Position numbers and translations under genes: made by a program | Shown here: positions 1 through 8,365 of the stretch, piece after piece | How the letters are laid out: each line of letters starts with the position of its first letter | Numbering within the stretch: position 1 is the stretch's first letter | DNA from: Blastopirellula marina | GTDB taxonomy: Bacteria; Planctomycetota; Planctomycetia; Pirellulales; Thermoguttaceae | Assembly (NCBI GenBank): GCA_020721945.1 | Contig: DYLT01000006.1 | Span: 1-39,533 of the forward strand | Length of the DNA: 39,533 nt | Direction of reading: 5' to 3' | The notes under the pieces: generated by a model | Database searches by the model: none | Told to the model about the DNA's origin: nothing | What the model saw: the letters and a program-made list of their open reading frames with translations, nothing else

Positions 1-485
1 CACTTGCGATCGGCCAGATCGCCGATCGAATGCGGCCGGTCGGATTCGGCCACGAGCCTCGTGTTGACCACCAGCACCCTCGCCCGGGCCGCGAACCCGT
101 GCCATGTGCCCTGGGGCGAGCGGTACATGGCCGGGAACTTCCCGGCCTCCGACGGCTGGTAGGGCTCCAAGAGGCCCTCGCGCTCCAGGCGGAGGGTGTT
201 GAGGATCTCGTTGTTCCAGAAGACGTCGCATCGGGGCCGGTCCCGCTCGGCGAGGATCGCCTTGGCCAGCCCCACCGTCTTCGTGGCCTCGGTGTCGAAC
301 TTCGGCACCGCGACGAACCCGGTCTGGTTGGTGAACTCGCCGAGAATCGGCTCGGAGAACTGCGAATCGAGGGCCGTGTAGACCACGACCTCCGACGGGC
401 CGCCGGACCAACAGCCACGGGTCAGCAGGACCATGGCCAGGGCGAGCATGGCCATGTTTCGCGGGCGACTGCATGGTGGGTTCAT
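1..485 (-). CDS. ABC-type extracellular solute-binding protein (N-terminal part, runs off window)
   Basis: Reading the minus strand from ATG at 483-485 gives an open frame to the window edge (161 codons seen). It begins with an export signal: a hydrophobic stretch at about residues 12-22 ending in LLTRGC, with Cys25 a possible lipidated cysteine, although the lipobox is imperfect. The mature part starts VVVYTALDSQF and continues with a DVFWNNEI segment and GTWHGFAARARVLVVNT. This pattern is typical of periplasmic binding proteins of the Fe(III)/phosphonate (AfuA/FutA-like) class, which capture a ligand for an ABC importer. The ligand cannot be told from this half, and the permease and ATPase genes would lie outside the window. 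The downstream (C-terminal) half is missing only because the window ends. In-frame ATGs at codons 11 and 13 are alternative starts. Confidence 0.8.
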   Translation of the reverse strand, partial: MNPPCSRPRNMAMLALAMVLLTRGCWSGGPSEVVVYTALDSQFSEPILGEFTNQTGFVAVPKFDTEATKTVGLAKAILAERDRPRCDVFWNNEILNTLRLEREGLLEPYQPSEAGKFPAMYRSPQGTWHGFAARARVLVVNTRLVAESDRPHSIGDLADRK

Positions 486-593
486 CGGGTACCCTCGAGC
501 TGACCGGGACCCAGCGCGGCTTTCATGGGTTTCATGATAGCACAGGTCGGGTCAGGGGCCCAACCTGCTGCGCCCTGCCAAGCCGGCGACGTG

Positions 594-622
594 ATGACGC
601 CGGACGCCAAGATGGTTAAGAT
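594..622 (+). promoter_or_regulatory. Possible sigma-70 promoter for the dehydratase-queCD unit
   Basis: ATGACG at 594-599 and TAAGAT at 617-622 are separated by 17 nt; each hexamer matches four of six consensus positions. Transcription would start near 629, about 22 nt before the ATG at 651, leaving room for the AGGAGG ribosome site. This is inferred from spacing and consensus only. Confidence 0.33.
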
Positions 623-650
623 GCAGTGTTGCCTTGCGCGAGGAGGAGTC

Positions 651-2669
651 ATGGATTGTCCTTGGGATGGCCCCGACGAGCTGCGGAGGGTCCTCGATTC
701 GGGCGACGCTTCGCTCTACGACGTTCGAACGCGCGGCCTGGGTCCACGCGGCGAACTGCCGTTGACTGCCGAAATGCTCTTGCACCGCCCCAGCGGAGAT
801 GCCTTCGGCATGACCGAGGACGCGGGCATGGGCTGGGAGCCCGAGAGGCTTGCGGGCCCTCAGGTGGTAATGCTCAGCACGCTCGGCGGTCTGCGCAGCG
901 AGTCGGGAGCCCCCATCGCCTTGGGGTATCATACGGGGCATTGGGAACTGGGGCTGGCCCTTGGCGCGGCGGCCGACGAACTGAAACGGGCCGGCGCCGT
1001 TCCGTACGCGGCCTACTGCACCGATCCATGCGATGGCCGGACGCAAGGCACGCCCGGCATGTTCGACAGCCTGGCGTACCGGAACGATGCCGCGTCGATC
1101 TTCCGCCGGCAGGTCCGGTCGATTCCAACCCTCCGGGGAGTACTTGCCGTCGCGGCGTGCGACAAGGGACTTCCGGCGATCATGATGGCCTTGGCCAGTT
1201 TCGGCGACTTGCCCGGGGTGCTGGTTCCCGGAGGAGTCACCCTTCCGTCGTCCGACGGCGAAGACACGGGCAAGGTGCAGTCGATTGGGGCGCGATTCGC
1301 TCGCGGCGAACTCTCGCTCGACGTGGCGCGGGTGGTGGCGTGCCGCGTATGCGCCTCGGCGGGCGGGGGATGCCACTTCTTGGGGACCGCGGCCAGCGCG
1401 CAGGTCGTTGGCGAAGCCCTGGGATTGGCCTTACCCCACTCGGCCCTGGCCCCTTCCGGCCAACCGATCTGGCTCGATGTGGCCCGGCGGAGCGCGCAGG
1501 CGTTGTTGGCCCTCGATCGTCGGGGCATCACGCTCCGGCAGATCCTGACCGACGCCGCGGTGCGCAACGCGATGGTCGTTCATGCGGCCTTCGGGGGGTC
1601 GACCAATCTGCTGTTGCATTTGCCGGCCATCGCTCATGCGGCCGGGCTGAAACGGCCGACCGTGGACGAGTGGGCCGAGGTCCACCGTCGGGTGCCGCGC
1701 CTGGTGGATGCGTTGCCCAACGGGCCGGCCAACCACCCGACGCTTCGGGTCTATCTGGCCGGGGGAGTGCCCGAGGTCATGTTGCGCCTCCGCGGCTTGG
1801 GTCTTTTGGATCTCGATGCGATGACCGTGGCCGGCGGTACGCTTGGCGAGGTCCTCGATTGGTGGCGCGACTCGCCGCGGCGTACGGCCCTGCGCCAGCG
1901 TCTGTGGGAAACCGACGGCGTGGACCCCGACGACGTGATCTTCACGCCCGAGCGGGCCGCCGAACTCGGCATCACCAGCACGGTCTGTTTCCCCCGGGGC
2001 AACCTGGCCCCCGAGGGGTCGGTCATCAAGAGCACGGCGATCGATCCCCGGGCGATCGACGCCGATGGCGTGTACCGCAAGACCGGCCCCGCGCGGGTCT
2101 TCTGCCGCGAGACCGACGCCATCGAGGCGATCAAGGGGCTCGGCCCGCGCCCCGTTCAGCCCGGCGATGTGCTGGTGCTCATCGGCCGCGGGCCGCTCGG
2201 CTCGGGCATGGAAGAGATCTACCAGATTACGTCGGCCCTGCGATATCTCTCGTGGGGACACGAGGTCGCCGTTCTCACCGATGCCCGATTCTCCGGCGTC
2301 AGCACGGGGGCCTGCATCGGACTGGTCGGTCCCGAGGCCCTGGCGGGCGGGCCGATCGGCAAGGTCCGCGACGGCGACCGGATTTGTATCGTGATCGACC
2401 GTAGGCGCCTCGAAGGGACGGTCGATCTGGTCGGCGACGCCCACCGCGACTTCACGCCCGAGGAAGCTGCCGCGGAACTGGCCGCGCGGCCTGTGCACCC
2501 GGACCTGTCCCCCGACCCGCGGCTCCCGGCCGACACGCGGCTTTGGGCCGCGCTTCAGCAGCTTGGCGGCGGCACCTGGGGCGGCTGTGTGTTCGATGTC
2601 GAGCGAATCCTCGCCGCACTTGAAGCGGGGCGCAAAGCCATCCGTCCGAACGAGTCTGCCACATCCTGA
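651..2669 (+). CDS. yjhG: IlvD/Edd-family dehydratase of the YjhG/YagF (D-xylonate dehydratase) type
   Basis: The product (672 residues) resembles E. coli YjhG/YagF along its whole length. Shared landmarks are [113 protein letters not shown]-like, and GGTWGG near the end. The family removes water from sugar acids to give 2-keto-3-deoxy acids and uses an iron-sulfur cluster; the cysteines in DPCDG, ACDKG and GGGCHF are the expected ligands. I chose the ATG at 651 because AGGAGG lies 4 nt upstream at 641-646. The frame is open upstream to 525, but the extra 42 residues match nothing in the family. The stop codon overlaps the queC start (TGATG), so the two are probably translationally coupled. 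The xylonate substrate is inferred from family similarity; another sugar acid is possible. Confidence 0.87.
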   Translation: MDCPWDGPDELRRVLDSGDASLYDVRTRGLGPRGELPLTAEMLLHRPSGDAFGMTEDAGMGWEPERLAGPQVVMLSTLGGLRSESGAPIALGYHTGHWELGLALGAAADELKRAGAVPYAAYCTDPCDGRTQGTPGMFDSLAYRNDAASIFRRQVRSIPTLRGVLAVAACDKGLPAIMMALASFGDLPGVLVPGGVTLPSSDGEDTGKVQSIGARFARGELSLDVARVVACRVCASAGGGCHFLGTAASAQVVGEALGLALPHSALAPSGQPIWLDVARRSAQALLALDRRGITLRQILTDAAVRNAMVVHAAFGGSTNLLLHLPAIAHAAGLKRPTVDEWAEVHRRVPRLVDALPNGPANHPTLRVYLAGGVPEVMLRLRGLGLLDLDAMTVAGGTLGEVLDWWRDSPRRTALRQRLWETDGVDPDDVIFTPERAAELGITSTVCFPRGNLAPEGSVIKSTAIDPRAIDADGVYRKTGPARVFCRETDAIEAIKGLGPRPVQPGDVLVLIGRGPLGSGMEEIYQITSALRYLSWGHEVAVLTDARFSGVSTGACIGLVGPEALAGGPIGKVRDGDRICIVIDRRRLEGTVDLVGDAHRDFTPEEAAAELAARPVHPDLSPDPRLPADTRLWAALQQLGGGTWGGCVFDVERILAALEAGRKAIRPNESATS

Positions 2670-3346
2670 TGAAGGCCTCAATCGCCAGTCCGAGCGTCGG
2701 CGTCCTCCTGAGCGGGGGACTCGACAGCAGCATCCTCGTGGGAAGTCTGCTCCGCGAGGGCAGACGCGTTCAGCCGTTGTACATCCGTTCGTCTCTGGCA
2801 TGGGAAACGGCGGAACACGGCGCCGTATGCCGGTTTCTTGCCGCCGTGGCCTCGCCCCGACTGGCCGATCTGGTGGTCTTGGATCTTCCCGTCGATGACC
2901 TCTACCGCGATCATTGGAGCGTCACCGGCCTGGGCGTTCCCGGCGCGGGTAGCCCCGACGAGGCGGTCTATTTGCCCGGCCGAAACGCGATTCTTGTGGT
3001 GAAGGCGGGGCTGTGGTGTCAGCTTCATGGGATCGGCCAACTGGCGATCGGGGTGCTGGGCTCGAATCCGTTCAGCGACGCGACGGCCGCGTTCTTCGAT
3101 CAGCTCGGGTCGGCCCTCAGCCTTGCCATGGGGACCCCTTTGGAAATCGTTCGACCCTTGGCCCATCTCACCAAGCCACAGGTCATGGCGCTTGGCCGGG
3201 GCTTGCCGCTGGAGCTGACGTTTTCGTGCATCGCGCCGCATGGAGGAACGCACTGCGGACGCTGCAACAAATGCGCGGAGCGTCAGGCCGCCTTCCGCCT
3301 TGGAGACCTGGAAGACCCGACGACGTACTCGTCTCGCCAAAACTGA
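2669..3346 (+). CDS. queC: 7-cyano-7-deazaguanine synthase QueC
   Basis: QueC converts 7-carboxy-7-deazaguanine to preQ0 with ATP and ammonia, a step in queuosine biosynthesis. The protein (225 residues, normal length) has the PP-loop ATP-binding motif LLSGGLDSS at about residues 13-21 and the QueC zinc-binding tail (Cys in SCIAPHG, then HCGRCNKC followed by ERQAAF). YLPGRNAI and GSNPFSDAT are further family segments. Its ATG shares bases with the stop of the dehydratase upstream, and queD follows after 60 nt, so one transcript is likely. No queE, the enzyme between QueD and QueC in the pathway, is present in the window. Confidence 0.9.
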   Translation: MKASIASPSVGVLLSGGLDSSILVGSLLREGRRVQPLYIRSSLAWETAEHGAVCRFLAAVASPRLADLVVLDLPVDDLYRDHWSVTGLGVPGAGSPDEAVYLPGRNAILVVKAGLWCQLHGIGQLAIGVLGSNPFSDATAAFFDQLGSALSLAMGTPLEIVRPLAHLTKPQVMALGRGLPLELTFSCIAPHGGTHCGRCNKCAERQAAFRLGDLEDPTTYSSRQN

Positions 3347-3406
3347 CGTCCTGTCGAGTTCCGGCGCGCGCATGCCACGCCAGCCCAACCCGAGTCGAGG
3401 TGACCC

Positions 3407-3829
3407 ATGTACCGCGTCTCACGCACCATCGAGTTCTGTTATGGCCATCGGCTGTTGCATTACGAGGGAAAGTGCCGATACCTTCACGGGCACAACGGGA
3501 GGGCGGTCATCACGCTCGAGTCAAGGGGCCTCGACGCCCGGGGCATGGTGATCGACTTTTCCGAAATCAAGCGCGTGGTCCGCGGTTGGATCGACGAGTC
3601 GCTCGACCATCGGATGATCCTGCACCGCGAGGACCCGGCCGTGGCGCCCCTCACGCAACTCGGCGAGCCGCTCTATCTGCTCGACGTGAATCCGACCGCG
3701 GAGAATATCGCGAAGTTGATCTACGACTTCGCCGCCGGCAAGGGCTTCCCCGTGGTCGAAGTGCGGCTCTGGGAGACGCCCCGTTGCGTGGCATGCTATG
3801 GCGTGGACGCCGACTCGAACCGGGGGTAG
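3407..3829 (+). CDS. queD: 6-carboxy-5,6,7,8-tetrahydropterin synthase QueD
   Basis: This is a 140-residue member of the PTPS/QueD family, which converts 7,8-dihydroneopterin triphosphate to 6-carboxytetrahydropterin early in queuosine biosynthesis. Visible residues are zinc-ligand candidates His14, His27 and His29 (YGHRLL and YLHGHN), catalytic Cys23 in GKCRYLHGH, the SLDHRMIL segment with the Asp/His pair, NPTAENIA, and the substrate-binding Glu in LWETPRC. GAGGTGA at 3397-3403 is a good ribosome site 3 nt before the ATG. The order queC-queD in one strand supports the assignment. The insertion between the LDH motif and PTAEN (residues roughly 69-94) is somewhat longer than in the shortest QueD proteins. 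Confidence 0.88.
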   Translation: MYRVSRTIEFCYGHRLLHYEGKCRYLHGHNGRAVITLESRGLDARGMVIDFSEIKRVVRGWIDESLDHRMILHREDPAVAPLTQLGEPLYLLDVNPTAENIAKLIYDFAAGKGFPVVEVRLWETPRCVACYGVDADSNRG

Positions 3830-3937
3830 CCGTCCGTCGGCGGAGGGGCTCGCGCGAAGGTCTGTTCCCTCACCCTGTCTCGGCCCACGGCGAGTCGTCT
3901 TTCCTCACGTCGGCCAGGGCCGGTGAGCCCACCGCGA

Positions 3938-5122
3938 CTACGGCGATCGAACGCCAAACCGATGGACCGTGATCTGCCGGTACGTTTGCCCCGGGCGGAG
4001 CACGGTGCTGGGGAAAGCGGGACGGTTGGGCGAGTCGGGAAAGTGCTGGCACTCGAGACAGAAGGCATCGTGCTTGCCGTAGAACCGGCCCGCGCGCCCG
4101 ACGCTCAGGTAGTTCGCCGTGTAAAGCTGAACGCCCGGCTCGGTCGTGAGGACCTCCATCGTGCGACCCGTCTTCGGCTCGTAGACGCGGGCGCAAAGGC
4201 TCAGTTCGCCCACGCGCTCTTTCGTCAGGACGTAGCAGTGATCGTAGCCCGGCTCGACCTGGTCGATCCCCGCCCGGATCGGCCGAGGGCTGGTGAAGTC
4301 CATGGGCGTCCCGCGCACGGGCTTCGGCTCGCCCAAGGGGATTAGCGTGGCATCAACCGGCAGGTACTGCTCGGCGCGGATCAAAAGCTCGTGGTCCAAC
4401 GCGGTTCCTCTGCCCGCCAGGTTCCAATAGGTGTGGTTCGTCAGATTGACCACCGTGGGCCGGTCGGTGACGGCGGTATATTCGATGCGCAGTTGGTCGT
4501 CGGCGGTCAGGTGGTACGCGACCGTGGCCGACAGCGTGCCGGGATATCCCTCCTCGCCATCCGGGCTGACGTATGAGAACTTCACTCCCACGTCATCGCG
4601 GTGTTCGACCGGCTCGGCCTTCCAGATTCTCTTATCGAACCCCACGCGGCCGCCGTGCAAGTGGTTCGGGCCGTTGTTCGTCGCCAAGATGTACTCGACG
4701 CCGTCGAGCGTGAACCGGCCCTTGGCAATGCGGTTGGCGTAGCGGCCGCAAATCGACCCCAGGCAGGGGTGCCCGGCCTGATACTTGTCCCACGTGTCGA
4801 GCCGAACCGTGATCTCGTCGAACCGGCCGTGGCGGTCGGGCGTTTCGACGCTGATGAGCGTGGCGCCCAAGGTCATGACCCGGGCCGAAAGCCCGTTCGT
4901 GTTCGTCAGCGTGTACACGTCGACCTCGAAGCCATCCTTCGTTTTCCCGAAGACCTGCTTCTCGATGTGCATTTCGAGTTTCCTGGCGGACAGGGATTTC
5001 GCCCGGCGCGAGGCAGGGGGCTTGGAACGCGGCTCGGCCGCCGCGGCATGACCGAAGGCGATGACCAGCGCCGCGCCCAGCAGCACGCATCGTCCCGCGA
5101 CAGAGCACGTCATAGGACACAC
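3938..5122 (-). CDS. galM: Exported galactose mutarotase (aldose 1-epimerase)
   Basis: Mutarotases interconvert alpha and beta anomers of galactose, glucose and related sugars. Family features are LGATLIS, GRYANRIAKGRF at about 127-138, NHLHGG with His156, the NLTNHTYWNL segment with catalytic His230, and FCLECQHFPD with catalytic Glu357. The N-terminus has a hydrophobic segment (about 13-22) followed by AFGHAAAAEP, which looks like a Sec signal, so the enzyme is probably outside the cytoplasm, as is common for planctomycete copies. The frame begins with GTG at 5122; an ATG at 5113 is an alternative, and neither has a clear ribosome site. The small CxxCH gene lies 67 nt upstream on the same strand and may share its promoter. 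Confidence 0.9.
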   Translation of the reverse strand: MCPMTCSVAGRCVLLGAALVIAFGHAAAAEPRSKPPASRRAKSLSARKLEMHIEKQVFGKTKDGFEVDVYTLTNTNGLSARVMTLGATLISVETPDRHGRFDEITVRLDTWDKYQAGHPCLGSICGRYANRIAKGRFTLDGVEYILATNNGPNHLHGGRVGFDKRIWKAEPVEHRDDVGVKFSYVSPDGEEGYPGTLSATVAYHLTADDQLRIEYTAVTDRPTVVNLTNHTYWNLAGRGTALDHELLIRAEQYLPVDATLIPLGEPKPVRGTPMDFTSPRPIRAGIDQVEPGYDHCYVLTKERVGELSLCARVYEPKTGRTMEVLTTEPGVQLYTANYLSVGRAGRFYGKHDAFCLECQHFPDSPNRPAFPSTVLRPGQTYRQITVHRFGVRSP

Positions 5123-5189
5123 CGCGACGGGCTATGGGATTGGCTCATGGCGGCCGGGCAAGTCGTTGGCCAGCGCGCGCCGGGGCGCT

Positions 5190-5609
5190 TCACGGCGAGG
5201 CAGCTTGCTGCTGCCCGTCGCCGGCCGGTAGTTTGCCCTGCTTGATCAAGTCGCCGAAGGTGGGCGATTTCTGGTCGCCGGGGTCGATCTTCATGGCCGC
5301 CACCTTATCGAGCGAGGCCTGGATCTTCGGCTTGTTTTCCTTGTCGGTCTTGCGCGAGAGGAACTTCGCCAGCGCCCGCCCGTAAACATTGCGGTTCTTC
5401 TTGGCTTTCCCCTCGTGGCAGACCTTGCATTTTGCCTTATCGACCGCTGCCTTGAAGGCCTGGTCTTTCGCGTTCTCGCTGTCGGCCTTGACGTATTTGG
5501 CAACGAACTCGTCGAAGAAGGCCTTGTCGGCCTGAGCACGGGGCGACCACCACGCAAGAAGCGCGGCGACGCACAACCCGAACGCCAGGACGTGGCACAC
5601 CAGTCTCAT
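5190..5609 (-). CDS. Small exported single-heme c-type cytochrome-like protein
   Basis: The product has 139 residues. A hydrophobic signal (about residues 7-21) ends near AQADKAF, and the mature protein is Lys/Ala-rich and carries one heme-c attachment motif CKVCH (Cys61, Cys64, His65). No other conserved domain is recognisable. The segment after the motif (NRNVYGRALAKFL) resembles small planctomycete secreted proteins with one CxxCH, but I cannot name a partner. GGGAG about 8 nt before the ATG and a strong promoter at 5690-5719 support the start. It may be an electron carrier for periplasmic redox enzymes; that role is inferred from the heme motif alone. The Ala/Gln-rich tail looks disordered. 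Confidence 0.78.
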   Translation of the reverse strand: MRLVCHVLAFGLCVAALLAWWSPRAQADKAFFDEFVAKYVKADSENAKDQAFKAAVDKAKCKVCHEGKAKKNRNVYGRALAKFLSRKTDKENKPKIQASLDKVAAMKIDPGDQKSPTFGDLIKQGKLPAGDGQQQAASP

Positions 5610-5689
5610 CGAAAGATCTCCCTTGGAAGCAGGCTGAAGCGAACCGACCCCCGAGGCCGTGTCGCACCGATCGGTTCCCCTAGCTGGTT

Positions 5690-5719
5690 ATTATCGCTGC
5701 GAAAACACCGCATTGTCAA
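5690..5719 (-). promoter_or_regulatory. Sigma-70 promoter of the small cytochrome gene
   Basis: On the minus strand TTGACA (5714-5719, perfect -35) is followed after 18 nt by GATAAT (5690-5695, five of six). The predicted start is near 5683, giving a leader of about 75 nt before the ATG at 5609. Similarity to the housekeeping consensus is high for such GC-rich DNA. Confidence 0.68.
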
Positions 5720-5784
5720 CGAGGCGCACGAGGGCACTCCATGCCGGAGGTCTCGGGAGCCGCCGCGCCGGCCTTTTGCGGCGA

Positions 5785-5813
5785 TTGCCGCCCGACCGGC
5801 CGGGGCGTACACT
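5785..5813 (+). promoter_or_regulatory. Possible promoter very close to the PQQ-propeller start
   Basis: TTGCCG (5785-5790) and TACACT (5808-5813) are 17 nt apart, each matching four of six consensus bases. A start about 7 nt after the -10 box would fall at about 5820, almost on the ATG at 5822, so the transcript could be leaderless or nearly so. Weak evidence. Confidence 0.3.
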
Positions 5814-5821
5814 AGGACAGC

Positions 5822-7231
5822 ATGGAGAGGTTGGTTGCGCTTGTCCTGGGAATCGCTTGTTGTGCCGGCTCGGTTCTCGATGCGGGTTGTGGCCAGGAAT
5901 CGCCCCCCGGTGCTCCGGTAGGGCAGACCGAGGCCCTCGATCGGGCACCCGTCGGGCCTCAGACCCCACAGGGTTCCGACTGGCCGCGATTCCTCGGTCC
6001 GACGGGCGACGGAAAGTCGCCGGAAAAGGGCATTCTGACCGATTGGGGCCCGTGCGGCCCGCCCATCGTCTGGCACCGCAAACTGGGCACCAGTTACGGC
6101 ATGGGTTCGGTGGCGGGCGGGCGATTCTACCAGTTCGACCGGTACGGCGATCAGGCCCGATTGACCTGCCTCGACGCGCGCACCGGCCAGTTCCTCTGGA
6201 AGTTCGAGTACGCAACCGCCTATTCCGATTACCTCGGCTACCACAACGGACCGCGTTCGTCGCCCGTGATCGACGAGGGCCTGGTCTACCTCTTCGGGGC
6301 CGAGGGGATGCTCCACTGCGTGCGGGCCGACGACGGATCGCTGGTGTGGCGTGTCGATACCGCCAAGCGGTTCGGCGTGGTGCAGAACTTCTTTGGCGTG
6401 GGAAGTACTCCCGTCGTCGAAGGCGACCTGCTTCTGGTCATGATCGGCGGCAGCCCGCCCGAGGTCCAAGACGCGGGCCGCTACGATCTCGACCGCGTGG
6501 TCGGCAACGGGACCGGGATCGTGGCGTTCGACAAGCGGTCGGGCGAGGTGAAGTACGCCATCACCGACGAGCTGGCCAGTTACTCGACCATCCAGTTGGC
6601 GACGATTGGGGGGCGCCGCTGGGGTTTCGCATTCGCGCGCGGGGGCCTGGTGGGTTTCGAGCCGCGATCCGGCCGCGTCGATTTCCATTATCCTTGGCGC
6701 TCGCGCCTGCGCGACAGCGTCAACGCCAGCACGCCGGTGGTCGTCGGCGACGAGGTGCTGATTTCCGAGGCCTACGGGCCGGGGTCGTCGCTGGTGCGTG
6801 TCCGGCCCGGCGCGTACGAGGTGGTCTGGTGCGATCCGCCCGGGCGCGCCAAGTCGATGCAGACCCACTTCAACACGCCGATCTACCACGAGGGCTACCT
6901 GTATGGCTCGAGCGGGCGGCACTCGTCCGAGGCCGAACTGCGGTGCATCGAGTGGAAGACGGGCAAGGTCCGGTGGCGCCGACCGGGTTTGGGCTGGGCG
7001 TCGCTGACCTACATCGACGGGCACTTTGTCTGCCTGACGGAAGACGGCGTGTTGCGTCTGATCCGGGCGACCGACAAAGACTACGTCGAGGTGGCCCGCG
7101 CCGTGGTGCGCGAGGCGCCCGACGGCCTGCCGCTGGTGAAACGCCCCGCCTGGGCGGCTCCCATCATCGCCCACGGCCTGCTCTATGTGCGAGGCGACGA
7201 CCGCCTCGTCTGCTTGCGTTTGATTCCGTGA
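5822..7231 (+). CDS. PQQ-like beta-propeller protein, exported (possible lipoprotein)
   Basis: This is a 469-residue protein with an N-terminal hydrophobic stretch and VLDAGCG, which could be a lipobox with Cys23. After a short linker comes DWPRFLGPTGDGKSPEKG, the usual opening of planctomycete outer-membrane-protein-assembly/PQQ-like propellers. Repeated blades follow with the DARTGQFLWKF, DDGSLVWR, DKRSGEVKY and EWKTGKVRW signatures of PQQ-like repeats. These motifs build a propeller, but the ligands needed to bind PQQ itself and an enzyme domain are not visible, so catalysis cannot be claimed. A second related propeller lies at 8366-9805 and the exported spermidine-synthase-like gene begins 9 nt downstream, suggesting an operon. 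A weak AGGA lies 4 nt before the ATG. Confidence 0.83.
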   Translation: MERLVALVLGIACCAGSVLDAGCGQESPPGAPVGQTEALDRAPVGPQTPQGSDWPRFLGPTGDGKSPEKGILTDWGPCGPPIVWHRKLGTSYGMGSVAGGRFYQFDRYGDQARLTCLDARTGQFLWKFEYATAYSDYLGYHNGPRSSPVIDEGLVYLFGAEGMLHCVRADDGSLVWRVDTAKRFGVVQNFFGVGSTPVVEGDLLLVMIGGSPPEVQDAGRYDLDRVVGNGTGIVAFDKRSGEVKYAITDELASYSTIQLATIGGRRWGFAFARGGLVGFEPRSGRVDFHYPWRSRLRDSVNASTPVVVGDEVLISEAYGPGSSLVRVRPGAYEVVWCDPPGRAKSMQTHFNTPIYHEGYLYGSSGRHSSEAELRCIEWKTGKVRWRRPGLGWASLTYIDGHFVCLTEDGVLRLIRATDKDYVEVARAVVREAPDGLPLVKRPAWAAPIIAHGLLYVRGDDRLVCLRLIP

Positions 7232-7240
7232 GGCATCCCT

Positions 7241-8161
7241 GTGATCGATCTTGATCCGACGATGCGTGTTCGCCAAGGCGGCCGTGCGGGGGTGTGGTGG
7301 CTCGCCGCGTCGTGGGCCGCGTGTCTGGCGCTGCTTGGCAGTAGCCCGACGGGTCGGCACGTGCGGGCCGAGCCGTTGCGGACCAACGCCCTGGGCGACA
7401 TCGAACTGGAGGTAAAGTCCGACTACTCGCGCATCCTCGTGCGCAAAGCCGGCAACGTGCGCACCTTGCTGTTCGTGCGCGACTCGGGCGAGGAGGCCGC
7501 CCAGTCGCAGATCGACCTCGCCAACCCCCACGAACTCCGTTTCGTTTATCTGAGGTATATGTTCCTCAGCTACGCCTTCCGGCCGAAACAAGAGCACGCG
7601 TTGATCGTCGGGCTGGGCGGAGGGGCGATGATCCACTTTCTCCGGCGCTACGATCCCGGCGTGAAGATCGACGTCGTGGAAATCGACCCGGTCGTGGTCC
7701 GCATCGCCGGCGAGTTCTTCGGCGTGCGCGGCGGAGGAAACCTCCGCGTGATCACGGCCGACGCGGTCGATTATTTGGCCGAGACGCCCTCGCGGTACGA
7801 CGTGATCTACCTGGATGCCTTCCTCAAGCCGTCGGGCGACACCGACCGCACCGGTGTACCCCTGCGGCTCCGCACGGTGCGCTTCTATCAAAGCGTCGAG
7901 CGCAAGCTCCGGCCCGGTGGCTTGGTGGTCTTCAACCTGAACCCCCACGCCGGCTTGCAAGAAGACATCGGGACCATTCGCGCCGCCTTTGCGCAGGTCT
8001 ATGTGTTTCGTCTGCCGGGCCACGAGGGCGCGGTCGTTGTGGCCTCGACGGCGCGGGAGCGCGTACCGCGAACCACGGTGCTCGAACGAGCCGCCGAGCT
8101 GGATCGGCGATTCCGGGCCAGCTTCTCATTCCAAAGCATGGCACGCCGCCTGGCACGCTAA
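7241..8161 (+). CDS. Spermidine synthase-like (polyamine-synthase fold) protein with export signal
   Basis: The body carries the Rossmann features of spermidine synthase/SAM methyltransferases: glycine-rich IVGLGGGAM, acidic VVEIDPVVV ending strand 2, DAVDYL, and YDVIYLDAF with the Asp expected at the polyamine site. KLRPGGLVVFNL is the late strand. The N-terminus (about residues 18-32) is a hydrophobic segment followed by SSPTGRHVRAEP, so the protein seems exported or membrane-anchored. A GTG start at 7241 is supported by TGAGG at 7229-7233 (7-nt spacing); ATG at 7262 is the alternative. Such proteins are often labelled fused MFS/spermidine synthase, but here there is no transporter part. 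Whether it makes polyamines is unknown: (decarboxylated) SAM is not expected outside the cytoplasm. Confidence 0.78.
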   Translation: MIDLDPTMRVRQGGRAGVWWLAASWAACLALLGSSPTGRHVRAEPLRTNALGDIELEVKSDYSRILVRKAGNVRTLLFVRDSGEEAAQSQIDLANPHELRFVYLRYMFLSYAFRPKQEHALIVGLGGGAMIHFLRRYDPGVKIDVVEIDPVVVRIAGEFFGVRGGGNLRVITADAVDYLAETPSRYDVIYLDAFLKPSGDTDRTGVPLRLRTVRFYQSVERKLRPGGLVVFNLNPHAGLQEDIGTIRAAFAQVYVFRLPGHEGAVVVASTARERVPRTTVLERAAELDRRFRASFSFQSMARRLAR

Positions 8162-8179
8162 ATGGACTTGCGGGATCCT

Positions 8180-8229
8180 GGAGCGCGGCCGTCTCGGCCG
8201 CATCGGGGCGGGCAAGATGCCCGCGCTCC
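8180..8229. repeat. Composite palindromic element (REP-like, three-way junction potential)
   Basis: Outer arms GGAGCGC (8180-8186) and GCGCTCC (8223-8229) are complementary and enclose two smaller hairpins. One is GGCCG/CGGCC at 8187-8199 with a 3-nt loop; the other is GCGGGC/GCCCGC at 8208-8224 with a 5-nt loop. The inner stems share a base or two with the outer one. The element lies between two genes on the same strand. More short hairpins (CGGTC/GACCG and CTGGG/CCCAG) follow within the same gap up to about 8330. I see one copy in this window. Confidence 0.6.
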
Positions 8230-8365
8230 GGCATTTCCCAGAATCGTGCAACACCATGTAGGGCGACCGAGGTCTGGCCCGGTTGTACGGTCGGCCGAAG
8301 ACCGCTATCCTGGGGGTCTGCACCCAGTGCCGGTCCCCTGCCTGTGACACTCGGGAGGTGTCTTG

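Noticed and set aside
1431-2801. Long open frame antisense to the dehydratase gene (456 codons)
   Set aside because: It is the mirror of a well-recognised gene; composition is Arg/His/Gly-rich with no domain, an effect of high GC.
3805-3835. T-loop-like GACTCGAACC suggesting a tRNA on the minus strand
   Set aside because: It is the 3' end of queD; no paired acceptor, D or anticodon arms could be built around it.
5606-8023. An 805-codon antisense frame across the propeller and spermidine-synthase-like genes
   Set aside because: No recognisable motif; the plus-strand genes have signal peptides, ribosome sites and family motifs.
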